Of a stretch of 64,000 nt of DNA, positions 17,137 to 25,567 are shown in pieces. The notes under the pieces are model-generated. The model searched no databases. It saw only the letters and a program-made list of their open reading frames with translations, and was not told the DNA's origin. Position numbers and translations under genes: made by a program. Source of the DNA: DASREM01 sp035652095 (GTDB lineage: Bacteria; Acidobacteriota; Terriglobia; Terriglobales; Acidobacteriaceae). Positions within the stretch are counted from its first letter, which is position 1; every line of letters starts with the position of its first letter. The DNA lies in NCBI GenBank assembly GCA_035652095.1, contig DASREM010000004.1, positions 1 through 64,000 of the forward strand, written 5' to 3'.

Positions 17137-18036
17137 TTACTTGCGGATCAGGCTCTCCAGCGACCTCCTGAGGTCCGGATATTGGAAAGGGTAGCCGCTG
17201 CCAATCAGCTTCTTGGCTTCAACTCGCTGGCTGGCCAGCAACAGTTCGTCAGCCATCTCTCCGAATGCGAGGTGCGCGGCGAATGCAGGCATCGGAAAGA
17301 TCGCGGGGCGTTTCAGAACCGAGGCCAGCGTCCTGGTGAACTCGGCATTGGTCACCGCCTTGGGTGCGACAAAGTTCACTGGGCCCTGCAGCAGGTCGGT
17401 TTTCATCACGTGATGCATGGCGCCGACCAGATCGCGCACGTCAATCCAACTCCACCATTGCTTCCCGCTGTCTACGTTTCCGCCCAGGCCCATCTTGAAC
17501 GGGAACAGCATCTTGCCTAGCGCACCGCCGGCCGGACTGAGCACCATGCCAATCCGGATCAGCACGACGCGTATGCCCGCATCAACCGCCGGCTGGGTGG
17601 CGGCCTCCCACTGGCGGCAAACCTCGGGTAGAAAACCCGATCCCGCAGGGCTGTCCTCGCGAAGAATTTCTTCCCCGCGGTCCCCATAGTACCCGACCGC
17701 GGACGCCGAGATCCATACTCGTGGGCGTGGCGATGCCTGGGCCAGGGCTTCCGCCAGATGCCTTGTCCCCTGAACCCGGCTGTTCAGAATGCGGGCCTTC
17801 TTGCTCTCGCTCCAGCGGCCCACGATGCTCTCGCCGGCAAGATGGATGACGGACTGGAACCCCGAAACCGATTGTGGAGATAACGGTTGCGACGGGTCCC
17901 ACGGAAGCTGATCTTCGGCGTGCGCCGAGCCTCGTACCAGGCGGGTGACTTTATACCCGCGCCCATGCAGCGATGGCAACAGCGCCGCCCCAATCGGCCC
18001 GGAAACTCCGGTGACCAGGATTTGCGGAGAACTCAT
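17137..18036 (-). CDS. TIGR01777/YfcH-type epimerase (extended SDR)
   Basis: NAD(P)-binding Rossmann protein of 299 residues, of the YfcH/SDR39U1 group. The N-terminus 'ILVTGVSGPIGAALLPSLHGRGYKVTRLVR' holds the dinucleotide loop; 'VIHLAGESIVGRWSESKKARILNSRVQGTRHL' and 'SASAVGYYGDRGEEILREDS' (with the catalytic Tyr) are diagnostic, as is the tail 'ASQRVEAKKLIGSGYPFQYPDLRRSL'. Start at ATG 18036, where the Rossmann motif begins at once; the upstream extension is not conserved in character. The physiological substrate of this family is unknown. It faces away from the RelA/SpoT gene. Confidence 0.92.
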   Translation of the reverse strand: MSSPQILVTGVSGPIGAALLPSLHGRGYKVTRLVRGSAHAEDQLPWDPSQPLSPQSVSGFQSVIHLAGESIVGRWSESKKARILNSRVQGTRHLAEALAQASPRPRVWISASAVGYYGDRGEEILREDSPAGSGFLPEVCRQWEAATQPAVDAGIRVVLIRIGMVLSPAGGALGKMLFPFKMGLGGNVDSGKQWWSWIDVRDLVGAMHHVMKTDLLQGPVNFVAPKAVTNAEFTRTLASVLKRPAIFPMPAFAAHLAFGEMADELLLASQRVEAKKLIGSGYPFQYPDLRRSLESLIRK

Positions 18037-18147
18037 GGTGATCTCGCCGATCAATGTAGCAGACGAACGTTCCATGCGATCTGCTCTCCCCATCCGCGAA
18101 CGTATTCACTTGCCTGGCATGCAAATTACGCCCATTTCTTTGCTTTG

Positions 18148-18196
18148 TGTAGGGACAGCCGCCCTCGGCTGTCCAGCGGAGCGAAGCTCCGCAGGG
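18148..18196. repeat. Intergenic repeat, family C (TGTAGGGACAGCCG...)
   Basis: TGTAGGGACAGCCGCCCTCG followed by GCTGTCC and CAGCGGAGCGAAGCTCCGC. The two CAGCC/GGCTG arms and GCGGAG/CTCCGC arms make two nested hairpins. Related units lie at 22016-22142 and 22551-22593, with a short piece near 62653. It occupies the space between the SDR gene and the RelA/SpoT gene. Confidence 0.75.
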
Positions 18197-18316
18197 AAAT
18201 GGCAAATCGGACGATGCATTCTAGGAGCGGTGGCGAGGGTCCGCTGTTCTCGGCAGCCCTTCGGTCCGGCTCAGGTCAGCCCGTCTCTTCGCCCTGCCGC
18301 AGAGCTATAATCATGC

Positions 18317-20527
18317 ATGGCGACCCTGCGCCAACAGATCGCGACCAACGTCCTCACGGTGACGAAGTTTCGTGAGTTGATGAAGCGGATGCGGTCGAAC
18401 CGCCCCGGCGACGATCTGAGCATCATTCGCAGGGCCTACGATTACTCCCTTACCCACCACGCCGGCCAGACCCGCGCCTCGGGCGAGCCGTACCTGGTGC
18501 ATCCGCTCGAAGTCGCTCTGGTTCTCGCCGACATGAAAATGGACCCGGTGGCCATCGCGGCCGGACTCCTGCATGACTCCGTCGAAGACACCTCCGTCAC
18601 CATCGTGGATATCCGCAAGGAGTTCGGAGAGCAGGTGGCCCACATCGTCGAGGGCGTCACCAAGATCAGCGCCATTGATTTTGCCAGCCGCGAGGAGCAG
18701 CAGGCCGAGAACCTGCGCAAGATGATGCTGGCCATGGTCGACGATATCCGGGTCGTCCTGATCAAGCTGGCCGACCGCCTGCATAACATGCGCACCCTTG
18801 AGCATCTCGCGCCTGAGCGCCGCCAGAAAATTGCCCGCGAGACTCTGGACATCTATGCTCCCATCGCGCACCGGCTCGGCATGGGCAAGGTCCGCGGCGA
18901 ACTCGAAGACCTCGGCTTTCGCTACGTCGATCCCATCAGTTATGAGCAGGTGCAGGAAGCCGTGGAGGCCCGCCGTAAGCCAGGCGAAGCTTTCCTCAAC
19001 AAAGTCGAACTTGTGGTTCGCGACAAGCTGAAGGAAGCCGGCATCACCGCCAAGGTCGAGAGTCGCCTGAAGCGCGTCTATAGCATTCACAAAAAGCTGG
19101 TGCGCCAGCGCATTGCGGTGGACCAGGTCTATGACCTCTTCGCCATGCGCATCATCACGCAGTCTCTACAGGATTGCTACGCCGTCCTCGGAATCATCCA
19201 CAATCTCTGGCGTCCCGTTCCCGGCCGGATCAAAGACTTCATCGCCATGCCGCGGCCGAACTTCTACCAGTCGCTGCACACCTCGGTGATCACCGAAGAC
19301 GGCACGCCCTTCGAAGTGCAGATCCGCACCGAAGAGATGCATAAGATGGCCGAGGAAGGAATCGCCGCCCACTGGAAGTACAAAGACGGACCGGTCTCAG
19401 CGCAGGACGAGCAGCGCCTTGCCTGGCTGCGCCAGGTCGTCGAGTGGCAGCGCGACGTCTCCGATCCCAACGAATTCCTGTCCACCCTCAAAATCGATCT
19501 CTATCCAGAAGAGGTTTACACCTTCACCCCAAAGGGAAAAGTAGTCGTTCTTCCGCGCGAGTCTTCGCCCATCGATTTCGCCTACTCGATTCACACCGAG
19601 GTTGGACACAGCTGCGTCGGCGCCAAGGTCAACGGACGCATGGTTCCTCTCCGTCACAAGCTGCATAGCGGAGACATTGTCGAAATCCTGACCCAGCCCG
19701 GCCACAAGCCCAGCCGGGACTGGCTCGCGGTGGTCAAATCATCCCGTGCGCGCAATAAGATCAAGCACTGGCTCAATGTTCATCAGCGCGAACGCGCCAT
19801 CGAAATTGGCCGCAAGCTGATCGAAAAAGAAGCCCGCAAGTATCGCGTCGCGCTCAAAGAGATCAAGGACGCGGAATTGCAGAAGATCGCAGCCGACTAC
19901 GGCCTTGGCCGTCCTGACGACCTGATGGCTGGCATCGGTTACGGAAAATATTCCGCGCGCCAGGTGCTGGCCAAATTGATTCCGGCGGGAAGCGAGCCAG
20001 TTGCGGAAGGCGACACCGGAACATCCAGCGGCATCGCCAGCGTCGTTCGCCGGGTCTTCGGCGGAGACACCAGCAATAACGCCATCCGCGTCAAAGGCCA
20101 TGGTGATCTGCTGGTCTATCGTGCGCGCTGCTGTAATCCGATTCGCGGCGAAGGTGTGGTGGGATACGTCACTCGCGGAAAGGGGGTGGCCGTGCACGCG
20201 CTGAATTGCCCCAACGTCGTCAACCTGATGTACGAACCCGAGCGCCGCATTGATGTCGAGTGGGGCGGCGAAGAGGGCGTCGCGGCCGCTTATCCGGTCA
20301 AACTGACGGTGTTTTGCGACGACCGCTTTGGCATGCTGAAGCAGATCACCGCCGTCATCAGCGACAGCCGTACTAACATCCGCAACATCGAGGCCCGCAC
20401 CAGCAATGGACAGGCCAACATCGACATCATCCTCGACATCGCCGACCTGCAACACCTGGAAAACATTATCAACGGTGTCCGCAAGATCCCCGGCGTCCAC
20501 GACGTGCAGCGCCTGCAAAAAATCTGA
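18317..20527 (+). CDS. relA/spoT: Bifunctional (p)ppGpp synthetase/hydrolase (RSH)
   Basis: Long RelA/SpoT homologue, 736 residues, controlling the stringent response. Order: HD hydrolase domain with 'HHAGQTRASGEPYLVHPLEVA' and intact 'LLHDSVEDT' (about residue 80); synthetase domain with 'DLFAMRIITQSLQDCYAVLG' and 'GRIKDFIAMPRPNFYQSLHT'; TGS domain 'VYTFTPKGKVVVLPRESSPIDFAYSIHTEVGH'; a zinc-finger/helical part with 'YRARCCNPIRGEGVVGYVTRGKGVAVH'; C-terminal ACT domain. Hydrolase residues are intact, so both activities are expected. ATG 18317 gives a normal N-terminus. No other RSH is in view. Confidence 0.95.
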   Translation: MATLRQQIATNVLTVTKFRELMKRMRSNRPGDDLSIIRRAYDYSLTHHAGQTRASGEPYLVHPLEVALVLADMKMDPVAIAAGLLHDSVEDTSVTIVDIRKEFGEQVAHIVEGVTKISAIDFASREEQQAENLRKMMLAMVDDIRVVLIKLADRLHNMRTLEHLAPERRQKIARETLDIYAPIAHRLGMGKVRGELEDLGFRYVDPISYEQVQEAVEARRKPGEAFLNKVELVVRDKLKEAGITAKVESRLKRVYSIHKKLVRQRIAVDQVYDLFAMRIITQSLQDCYAVLGIIHNLWRPVPGRIKDFIAMPRPNFYQSLHTSVITEDGTPFEVQIRTEEMHKMAEEGIAAHWKYKDGPVSAQDEQRLAWLRQVVEWQRDVSDPNEFLSTLKIDLYPEEVYTFTPKGKVVVLPRESSPIDFAYSIHTEVGHSCVGAKVNGRMVPLRHKLHSGDIVEILTQPGHKPSRDWLAVVKSSRARNKIKHWLNVHQRERAIEIGRKLIEKEARKYRVALKEIKDAELQKIAADYGLGRPDDLMAGIGYGKYSARQVLAKLIPAGSEPVAEGDTGTSSGIASVVRRVFGGDTSNNAIRVKGHGDLLVYRARCCNPIRGEGVVGYVTRGKGVAVHALNCPNVVNLMYEPERRIDVEWGGEEGVAAAYPVKLTVFCDDRFGMLKQITAVISDSRTNIRNIEARTSNGQANIDIILDIADLQHLENIINGVRKIPGVHDVQRLQKI

Positions 20528-20582
20528 CGTGCCGTGGGCGTTCCGCAATTTTCCTTAAGCGACGTCATCCCGGCTCTTAGGG

Positions 20583-20660
20583 CGTCATCCCGAACGAAGT
20601 GAGGGATCTCGCGTGCACAAAGATGAACCTCACCGCAGGCCCTCCGGGTTCAGGATGACG
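20583..20660. repeat. Intergenic palindromic repeat, family A
   Basis: CGTCATCCCGAACGAAG and GAGGGATCTCGCGTGCAC, closing with TCAGGATGACG, so the outer arms are inverted (CGTCATCC/GGATGACG). A partial extra copy of the first arm lies at 20564. It separates the RelA/SpoT gene from ridA. The same unit recurs near 10636, inside the MITE-like element at 12034, and inverted at 39884. Confidence 0.75.
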
Positions 20661-20744
20661 TTGGAAAAGCGGAGGCTTCGAATCAGTGGTGCTTCAGGCG
20701 CGCTGGCTACCCCAAACCCAGCCTCTCTGTGTAATATGAACCAC

Positions 20745-21122
20745 ATGCGCGAAGTGATTTCCACCAACGACGGCCCCAAGGCGATCGGCCCTTATTCGCA
20801 GGCCATCAAGGCCAATGGATTCGTTTTCGTCTCCGGCCAGGTCGCCATCGATCCTGCAAACCAGCAGGTCATCTCCGGAGACGTTTCCGTCCAAACCGAT
20901 CGCGTGCTGAAGAATCTCTCCGGGATCCTCAAAGCGGCGGGTACCGGCCTGGAAAAAGTCGTCCGCTCTACCGTCTTCCTGAAGAACATGGGCGACTTCT
21001 CCGCCATGAACGAGGTCTATGGCAAGTACTTCACCGCGTCGCCGCCTGCACGCTCCACGGTCGAAGTAGCGCGCCTGCCGAAAGATGTCCTGGTAGAAAT
21101 TGACGTCATTGCGCTGGCGTAA
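20745..21122 (+). CDS. ridA: RidA family reactive-intermediate deaminase
   Basis: Hydrolyses reactive enamines/imines (such as 2-aminoacrylate) released by PLP enzymes. 125 residues, family-sized. 'PKAIGPYSQAIKANGFVFVSGQVAIDP', 'VLKNLSGILKAAGTGLEKVVRSTVFLKNM' and 'PPARSTVEVARLPKDVLVEIDVIALA' cover the whole fold, including the catalytic Arg in 'PARSTVEV'. The start is ATG 20745 (or 20736, adding three residues); the long frame upstream is only repeat DNA. An FKBP gene follows after 43 bp. Confidence 0.95.
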   Translation: MREVISTNDGPKAIGPYSQAIKANGFVFVSGQVAIDPANQQVISGDVSVQTDRVLKNLSGILKAAGTGLEKVVRSTVFLKNMGDFSAMNEVYGKYFTASPPARSTVEVARLPKDVLVEIDVIALA

Positions 21123-21165
21123 AATTGAAAATCGGCAATCGAAAATTGAAATGGGAGAGAAATTG

Positions 21166-21621
21166 ATGCAGAGAGTTTGCTTGCTACTCACATTCATCGC
21201 GCTTACCGCCGCCACGGTGTTCGCGCAAGCTGGTATGAAACATACCGACAATAGCAAACCCACCGATGTCAGCAGTATGAAGTCCACCAAGACACCCGAC
21301 GGTCTCGAGTACTGGGACATCAAACAAGGCACCGGCCAGGTCGCCAAGTCTGGGGACACGGTGAACGTTCATTACACGGGATGGCTCACCACTGGTAAGA
21401 AGTTCGACAGCTCGGTGGACCGTGGCGAACCCTTCAACTTCGCGCTCGGCCGCGGCATGGTCATCAAAGGCTGGGATGAAGGCGTGGCCGGAATGAAGGT
21501 CGGAGGCAAGCGCCAGTTGAAAATTCCATCGGAACTCGGCTACGGCAGCCGCGGCGCAGGCGGAGTCATCCCCCCGAACGCAACCCTGATCTTCGACGTG
21601 GAGTTGTTAGGGATTAAGTAA
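21166..21621 (+). CDS. Exported FKBP-type peptidyl-prolyl isomerase
   Basis: Periplasmic prolyl isomerase of 151 residues. A signal peptide (QRVCLLLTFIALTAATVFAQ) is followed by a single FKBP domain: 'DTVNVHYTGWLTTGKKFDSSVDRGEPFNFALGRGMVIKGWDEGVAGMKVGGKRQL', 'IPSELGYGSRGAGGVIPPNATLIFDVELL'. All aromatic pocket residues typical of FKBP12-like enzymes appear to be present. ATG 21166 was chosen for the GGGAGAG ribosome site 7 bases upstream. It is probably co-transcribed with ridA. Confidence 0.95.
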   Translation: MQRVCLLLTFIALTAATVFAQAGMKHTDNSKPTDVSSMKSTKTPDGLEYWDIKQGTGQVAKSGDTVNVHYTGWLTTGKKFDSSVDRGEPFNFALGRGMVIKGWDEGVAGMKVGGKRQLKIPSELGYGSRGAGGVIPPNATLIFDVELLGIK

Positions 21622-21630
21622 GAACTGATC

Positions 21631-21696
21631 ACCACAGAGGCCGCTGAGGAGCACAGAGATTTTTCGTTCTCTGTGAACCTCAGTGCCCTCTGTGGT
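21631..21696. repeat. Palindromic intergenic repeat, family B
   Basis: ACCACAGAGG...CCTCTGTGGT with further complementary inner arms (GAGCACAGAGA / TCTCTGTGAAC) forms a long imperfect hairpin between the convergent FKBP and rpmB genes. It may serve as a bidirectional terminator there. Related units lie at 27368, 30392 and 31090. Confidence 0.75.
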
Positions 21697-21743
21697 TGAA
21701 GATCTTCTTCCTTCGTGAAACTTCGTGTTCTTGGTGGTCGATC

Positions 21744-21932
21744 TCAGGCTTTGACGACTTTGCCGCTGCGCAGGCAGGACGTGCATACGCGCATGCGCTT
21801 GTTGCCGCCGCCCACCTTGGCGTGAACCGGGCGCAAATTGACGTTCCAGCGTCGCTTGCTCACATTATGGGCGTGGCTGATGGTGTTTCCGCTCAGCGGC
21901 TTCTTGCCGCAAATCTCACAAACTTGTGCCAT
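21744..21932 (-). CDS. rpmB: 50S ribosomal protein L28
   Basis: 62-residue ribosomal protein of the large subunit. 'CEICGKKPLSGNTISHAHNVSKRRW' and 'VGGGNKRMRVCTSCLRSGKVVKA' are diagnostic. The two CxxC pairs (CEIC, CTSC) mark the zinc-binding (C+) form; organisms often also carry a Cys-free copy for zinc shortage, but none is in this window. Confidence 0.97.
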   Translation of the reverse strand: MAQVCEICGKKPLSGNTISHAHNVSKRRWNVNLRPVHAKVGGGNKRMRVCTSCLRSGKVVKA

Positions 21933-22015
21933 TGACTGCTCCAGGAAAGTTCAGAACTTCATCTGCAAAACATAGATTTTACAGGATCAGAGCCCATTTC
22001 GCCAAGCGAGCGCCA

Positions 22016-22142
22016 TGTAGGGACAGCCGCCTCGGCTGCCCGGGCCAGCGTAGCTGGCCAGCACTCTTCGACGTGCACTCTCCCGAACGCCGCTCTCTAC
22101 GAAGCTACGCTCCGCCGGACAGCTGAGGCGGCTGTCCCTACA
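22016..22142. repeat. Family C repeat with long terminal inverted arms (127 bp)
   Basis: TGTAGGGACAGCCGCCTCGG at the left end is matched in inverted orientation by CTGAGGCGGCTGTCCCTACA at the right end, with about 80 bp between that contain a second small palindrome (GCCAGCGTAGCTGGC). I saw no convincing target duplication. It lies between rpmB and the DUF971 gene and takes up half of that space. Confidence 0.75.
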
Positions 22143-22189
22143 CAGCCACAATCAGAGCCTACCTGTTTCTCTGTGCGATACTGGACTTC

Positions 22190-22555
22190 ATGCCCGGCGA
22201 AGCCGATCCCAAGTCCGTTAAAGTCCACGTCACCACCGGCGCCGGCATGGACATCGAGTGGAAGGATGGCCACCACTCCCACTACTCATTCCCATTTCTC
22301 CGCGATGCCTGCCCCTGCGCCATGTGCGACGACGAGCGCTCGAAATCGCACCGCAAGCCCGGCGAGCCGCCAAAACTCGCTCCCGGCACCCTGCCCATGT
22401 TCAAGCCCGCAGCCAAGCCCACCGAAACCGCCGCGGTCGGCAAGTACGCCATCCGCTTCCACTGGAACGACGGCCACGAACTCGGAATCTATTCCTGGCA
22501 ATTCCTCCGCGACCACTGCCCGTGCGAGCCATGCAAGTCAGAAAAAGCTTTGTAG
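22190..22555 (+). CDS. DUF971 (gamma-butyrobetaine hydroxylase-like N-domain) protein
   Basis: A 121-residue protein with two copies of the short DUF971 signature: 'VHVTTGAGMDIEWKDGHHSHYSFPFLRDACPCAMCDDERS' and 'YAIRFHWNDGHELGIYSWQFLRDHCPCEPCKSE'. The CPCxxC motifs (about residues 43-48 and 111-116) can bind zinc or iron. DUF971 stands alone in many bacteria and also as the N-domain of gamma-butyrobetaine hydroxylase. Its free-standing role is unsettled. The stop codon lies inside a family-C repeat that begins at 22551. Confidence 0.9.
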   Translation: MPGEADPKSVKVHVTTGAGMDIEWKDGHHSHYSFPFLRDACPCAMCDDERSKSHRKPGEPPKLAPGTLPMFKPAAKPTETAAVGKYAIRFHWNDGHELGIYSWQFLRDHCPCEPCKSEKAL

Positions 22556-22593
22556 GGACGGTCGCCTCGGCTGTCCAGCGGAGCGAAGCGACG
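22551..22593. repeat. Family C repeat overlapping a gene end
   Basis: TGTAGGGACGGTCGCCTCGG then CTGTCCAGCGGAGCGAAGCG. Its first bases (TGTAG) contain the TAG stop of the DUF971 gene, so the repeat supplies that stop. Confidence 0.75.
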
Positions 22594-22688
22594 CACCGGT
22601 TCTGAGTCGAAACTTCGCAATCACTGGTTGAAAATCACCTTACCGCTTTCCTGTAAAATCAACATACTGACTCCGGAGCGCTTTTTTC

Positions 22689-25340
22689 TTGTCTTTTCTC
22701 GATCAACTTAACCCGCAACAGCGTGAAGCTGTCGAGACCACCGAAGGTCCGGTGCTCATCCTCGCCGGTGCGGGCAGCGGGAAGACTCGTGTCATCACCT
22801 TTCGCATCGCTCATCTGATTGAGCACCTTGGGGTTCGGCCCGATTCCATCCTGGCCATGACCTTCACCAACAAGGCCGCCGCCGAGATGGGCGAGCGCGT
22901 AGAAAAGCTCGTCGGCGGCCTCTCCGTCGCCAAGCCGGTGATCTCCACGTTTCATTCGTTCTGCGTGCGCGTTCTTCGCCGCGACATCGAAGCCATGCAG
23001 ATTCCCTCGAGCGCGCCCGGCAAGCCGCCCATCGGACACACCAAGCAATTCGTCATCTACGACGAGTCGGATCAGCAGCAGGTGGTCAAGTCCGTCATGC
23101 GTCGCCTCGGCATCGACGACAAGCAGGTCACCCCGCGTTCGGTGCTCGGGCACATCTCCTGGGCCAAGAACCACATGCTCGATCCGCAGGAAGTCTATCT
23201 GCAGTCGGCCGATCCCAAAACCGAGCGCGTCGCCCAGATTTACGCCGAGTACAAGAAAGAACTCGCCAAGGCCAACGCCCTCGACTTCGACGACCTCCTG
23301 CTTGAAACCGTGCGCTTGCTGAAAGCCGCGCCCCAGGTTCGCGAGTATTACAACCGCAAGTTCGAGTACATCCTGATCGACGAGTACCAGGACACCAACC
23401 GTCCGCAGTACGAACTCATGCGCGTCCTCGCCGGGACGAAGCACAATGTCTGTGCCGTCGGCGATGAAGACCAGTCGATCTATTCCTGGCGCGGCGCCGA
23501 CATCCGCAACATCCTCGAATTCGAAAAAGATTTTCCCGAGGCCAAGATCGTTCGCCTGGAACAGAACTACCGCTCCACGCAAAACATTCTGGAAGCTGCC
23601 TCGGCGGTGGTGGCAAACAATCTGAAGCGCAAGGGCAAGAATCTCTGGACCTCGCGCCAGGGCGGCACCCAGATTGGATACTACGAAGCTCCCGACGGAG
23701 AGAACGAAGCGCTCTTCGTAGCCGACCGCATTTCGAAATATCTCCGCGAGACTGCCGACAGTGGCGACAACGGACGCGTCGCCGTGCTCTATCGCACCAA
23801 CTCGCAGTCGCGCCTGTTTGAAGAAGCGATGCGCCGGTACGGCTTGAAATATCACGTGGTCGGAGGCTTCTCGTTCTACGAGCGCGCCGAGATCAAAGAC
23901 CTGATCTCGTATCTGAAAGTCATTCACAATCCCGATGATTCGATTTCGCTGTTGCGGGTCATCAACACGCCAACCCGTGGAATCGGCAAGACCACGATGG
24001 ACACCGTGGAGCACGTTGCGTTGGAAACAGGCCTGTCACTATGGGGCGCGATCGGAGAGGTGATCCAACGCCAGCTGCTTCCTCCAAGAGCGTTGGCAGC
24101 TCTCAAAAGCTTCCGCGACCTGATCGAAGACGCCAGGGCCATGGCGGCCGGAACCTATGCCGAGCACCTGGGCGAGTCCGCAGCAGCCACCGAGCAAAGC
24201 GCGCCCGCGCCCGTCGAAGATGTTCCGGATACTCCTCCGCAGGAAGAAGACGGGCAGTCCACCCTATTCGACCCAATCTCGTTCGACTTCGGAGCGAACG
24301 ACTCGCCAGAGGAGGAACCAGCTCCGGAAAGCGAGGAGGTACAGCCGTCCTCTGTCGAAGGCTTCCGCACTCCCGGAGAAGCTGCCCATACGGCCGAACT
24401 GCTCAAGTTCCTGATCGACCGCACCGGATACATCAAGCAGCTCGAAGAAGAGGACACTCCGGAAGCCTTCTCCCGCATCGAGAACCTGCGCGAACTGGTC
24501 AACGCCGCCATGGACTCGAAAGATCGCGGCGAGACTCTCGACCAGTTCCTCGATCACGCTGCCCTGGTCGCCGACGCCGATGCCTACGACGAGCGCGCCC
24601 AGATCACGCTGATGACCCTGCACGCCGCCAAGGGCCTCGAGTTCCCCCTGGTATTTCTCGCGGGTCTCGAAGAAGGCTTATTCCCACACTCGCGTACATT
24701 CCTTCAACCCGACGACATCGAGGAAGAACGCCGCCTCTGCTATGTCGGCATGACGCGCGCCATGGATACGCTGGTGATCTCCCGCGCCGTCTACCGTCGC
24801 CGCTACGGCACCGATCTGCCGGAAGCCAGCATTCCGTCCAGGTTCCTGGAAGAAATCCCCCCGCAGTTGGTAGAGGAATTAGGAGGCCGCAAAGCCCGCG
24901 TGGGCAGCACAACCCGTGCGGGGGCGGGAGGCCGCGTGGGGGCGGGCGCCCTCGCCCGCCCTGAGGGGCGAAGCCCCGACGCCTTCGCGGAGAACTCTCA
25001 CTACGCCTACGAAGACGAAGATCAGAGCGCGACCTGGGCCGCGCGCACCAGGCATCGCAAGGCGGAGGGCTACTCCGGCAAGTCCTACAACTCGATCGAC
25101 AACATTGCCGAGTTTTTTGCCTCGAGGGGGAAGAAGTTCTCTCTGCCCAAGGTTCCGGTTGAGCCGCCCACCGGCAAGAAAGGCTTCCGGCCCGGCCAGA
25201 AGGTTCGCCACCCAAAATATGGCGAAGGCACGGTCTATCAGCGCGAAGGAGATGGGGAAGATGCCAAGATTACGGTACAATTCCCTCGTTTCGGTCTGAA
25301 GAAGCTGGTGGAGAAGTACGCGCAGCTGGAAAGAGCGTAA
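22689..25340 (+). CDS. pcrA: UvrD/PcrA/Rep superfamily I DNA helicase
   Basis: 3'-5' DNA helicase of 883 residues for repair and replication restart. All SF1A motifs are present: Q motif 'LNPQQREAVETTEGPVLILAGAGSGKTRVI' with Walker A, Ia 'LAMTFTNKAAAEM', II 'ILIDEYQDTNRPQY', III 'VCAVGDEDQSIYSWRGA', IV 'IVRLEQNYRS', V 'ITLMTLHAAKGLEFPLVFLAGLEEGLFPH', VI 'EEERRLCYVGMTRA'. An acidic, Pro-rich insert lies at about residues 500-575, and the C-terminal tail ends in the PcrA-type beta module 'GQKVRHPKYGEGTVYQREGDGEDAKITVQFPRFGLKKL'. TTG start; CCGGAG lies upstream. A repeat-derived stretch sits in the linker at about residues 743-766. Confidence 0.94.
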   Translation: MSFLDQLNPQQREAVETTEGPVLILAGAGSGKTRVITFRIAHLIEHLGVRPDSILAMTFTNKAAAEMGERVEKLVGGLSVAKPVISTFHSFCVRVLRRDIEAMQIPSSAPGKPPIGHTKQFVIYDESDQQQVVKSVMRRLGIDDKQVTPRSVLGHISWAKNHMLDPQEVYLQSADPKTERVAQIYAEYKKELAKANALDFDDLLLETVRLLKAAPQVREYYNRKFEYILIDEYQDTNRPQYELMRVLAGTKHNVCAVGDEDQSIYSWRGADIRNILEFEKDFPEAKIVRLEQNYRSTQNILEAASAVVANNLKRKGKNLWTSRQGGTQIGYYEAPDGENEALFVADRISKYLRETADSGDNGRVAVLYRTNSQSRLFEEAMRRYGLKYHVVGGFSFYERAEIKDLISYLKVIHNPDDSISLLRVINTPTRGIGKTTMDTVEHVALETGLSLWGAIGEVIQRQLLPPRALAALKSFRDLIEDARAMAAGTYAEHLGESAAATEQSAPAPVEDVPDTPPQEEDGQSTLFDPISFDFGANDSPEEEPAPESEEVQPSSVEGFRTPGEAAHTAELLKFLIDRTGYIKQLEEEDTPEAFSRIENLRELVNAAMDSKDRGETLDQFLDHAALVADADAYDERAQITLMTLHAAKGLEFPLVFLAGLEEGLFPHSRTFLQPDDIEEERRLCYVGMTRAMDTLVISRAVYRRRYGTDLPEASIPSRFLEEIPPQLVEELGGRKARVGSTTRAGAGGRVGAGALARPEGRSPDAFAENSHYAYEDEDQSATWAARTRHRKAEGYSGKSYNSIDNIAEFFASRGKKFSLPKVPVEPPTGKKGFRPGQKVRHPKYGEGTVYQREGDGEDAKITVQFPRFGLKKLVEKYAQLERA
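24916..24984. repeat. G+C-rich repeat unit embedded in the helicase gene
   Basis: GGGGGCGGGCGCCCTCGCCC and neighbouring arms (GGGGCGAAGCCCC) read like the intergenic hairpin repeats of this genome but lie in frame inside the helicase linker, encoding 'GAGGRVGAGALARPEGRSPDA'. Confidence 0.55.
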
Positions 25341-25567
25341 AGCGGCATGTGGCACTTGGCATTTAGCCGTTAGCATTCAGCGCTCAGACCTGAAAGGACA
25401 AGCTGCTTCGGGAGCGGCGAAGCTCCAGCCCCGCGGGGGCGCAACGTCAAAGCCCGGCACGGCAGTGCCGGGAGGGGCGGCACCCGAGCCCGAGTCCCGC
25501 AGGGACGGCACAAAATTCAAACCGGCACGTCCGGTGAATCAAACAGCAAAGGACAATCACAGCATTC
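25341..25567. other. Gene-free spacer built of short repeats
   Basis: After the helicase stop come CATTTAGCCGTTAGCATTC, CGGGAGCGGCGAAGCTCC, GCCCGGCACGGCAGTGCCGG and CCCGAGTCCCGCAGGGACGG, each a small palindrome or palindrome fragment. No gene is apparent. The last part (CAGCAAAGGACAATC) carries a weak ribosome site for the small basic protein that follows. Confidence 0.55.

Noticed and set aside
20613..20744. N-terminal extension of RidA
   Set aside because: It is the family-A repeat read as protein; RidA proteins begin at MREVIS.
22659..24014. Long antisense frame (451 codons) opposite the helicase gene
   Set aside because: It mirrors the third-base pattern of a G+C-rich gene and has no motif; the helicase has all motifs on the other strand.
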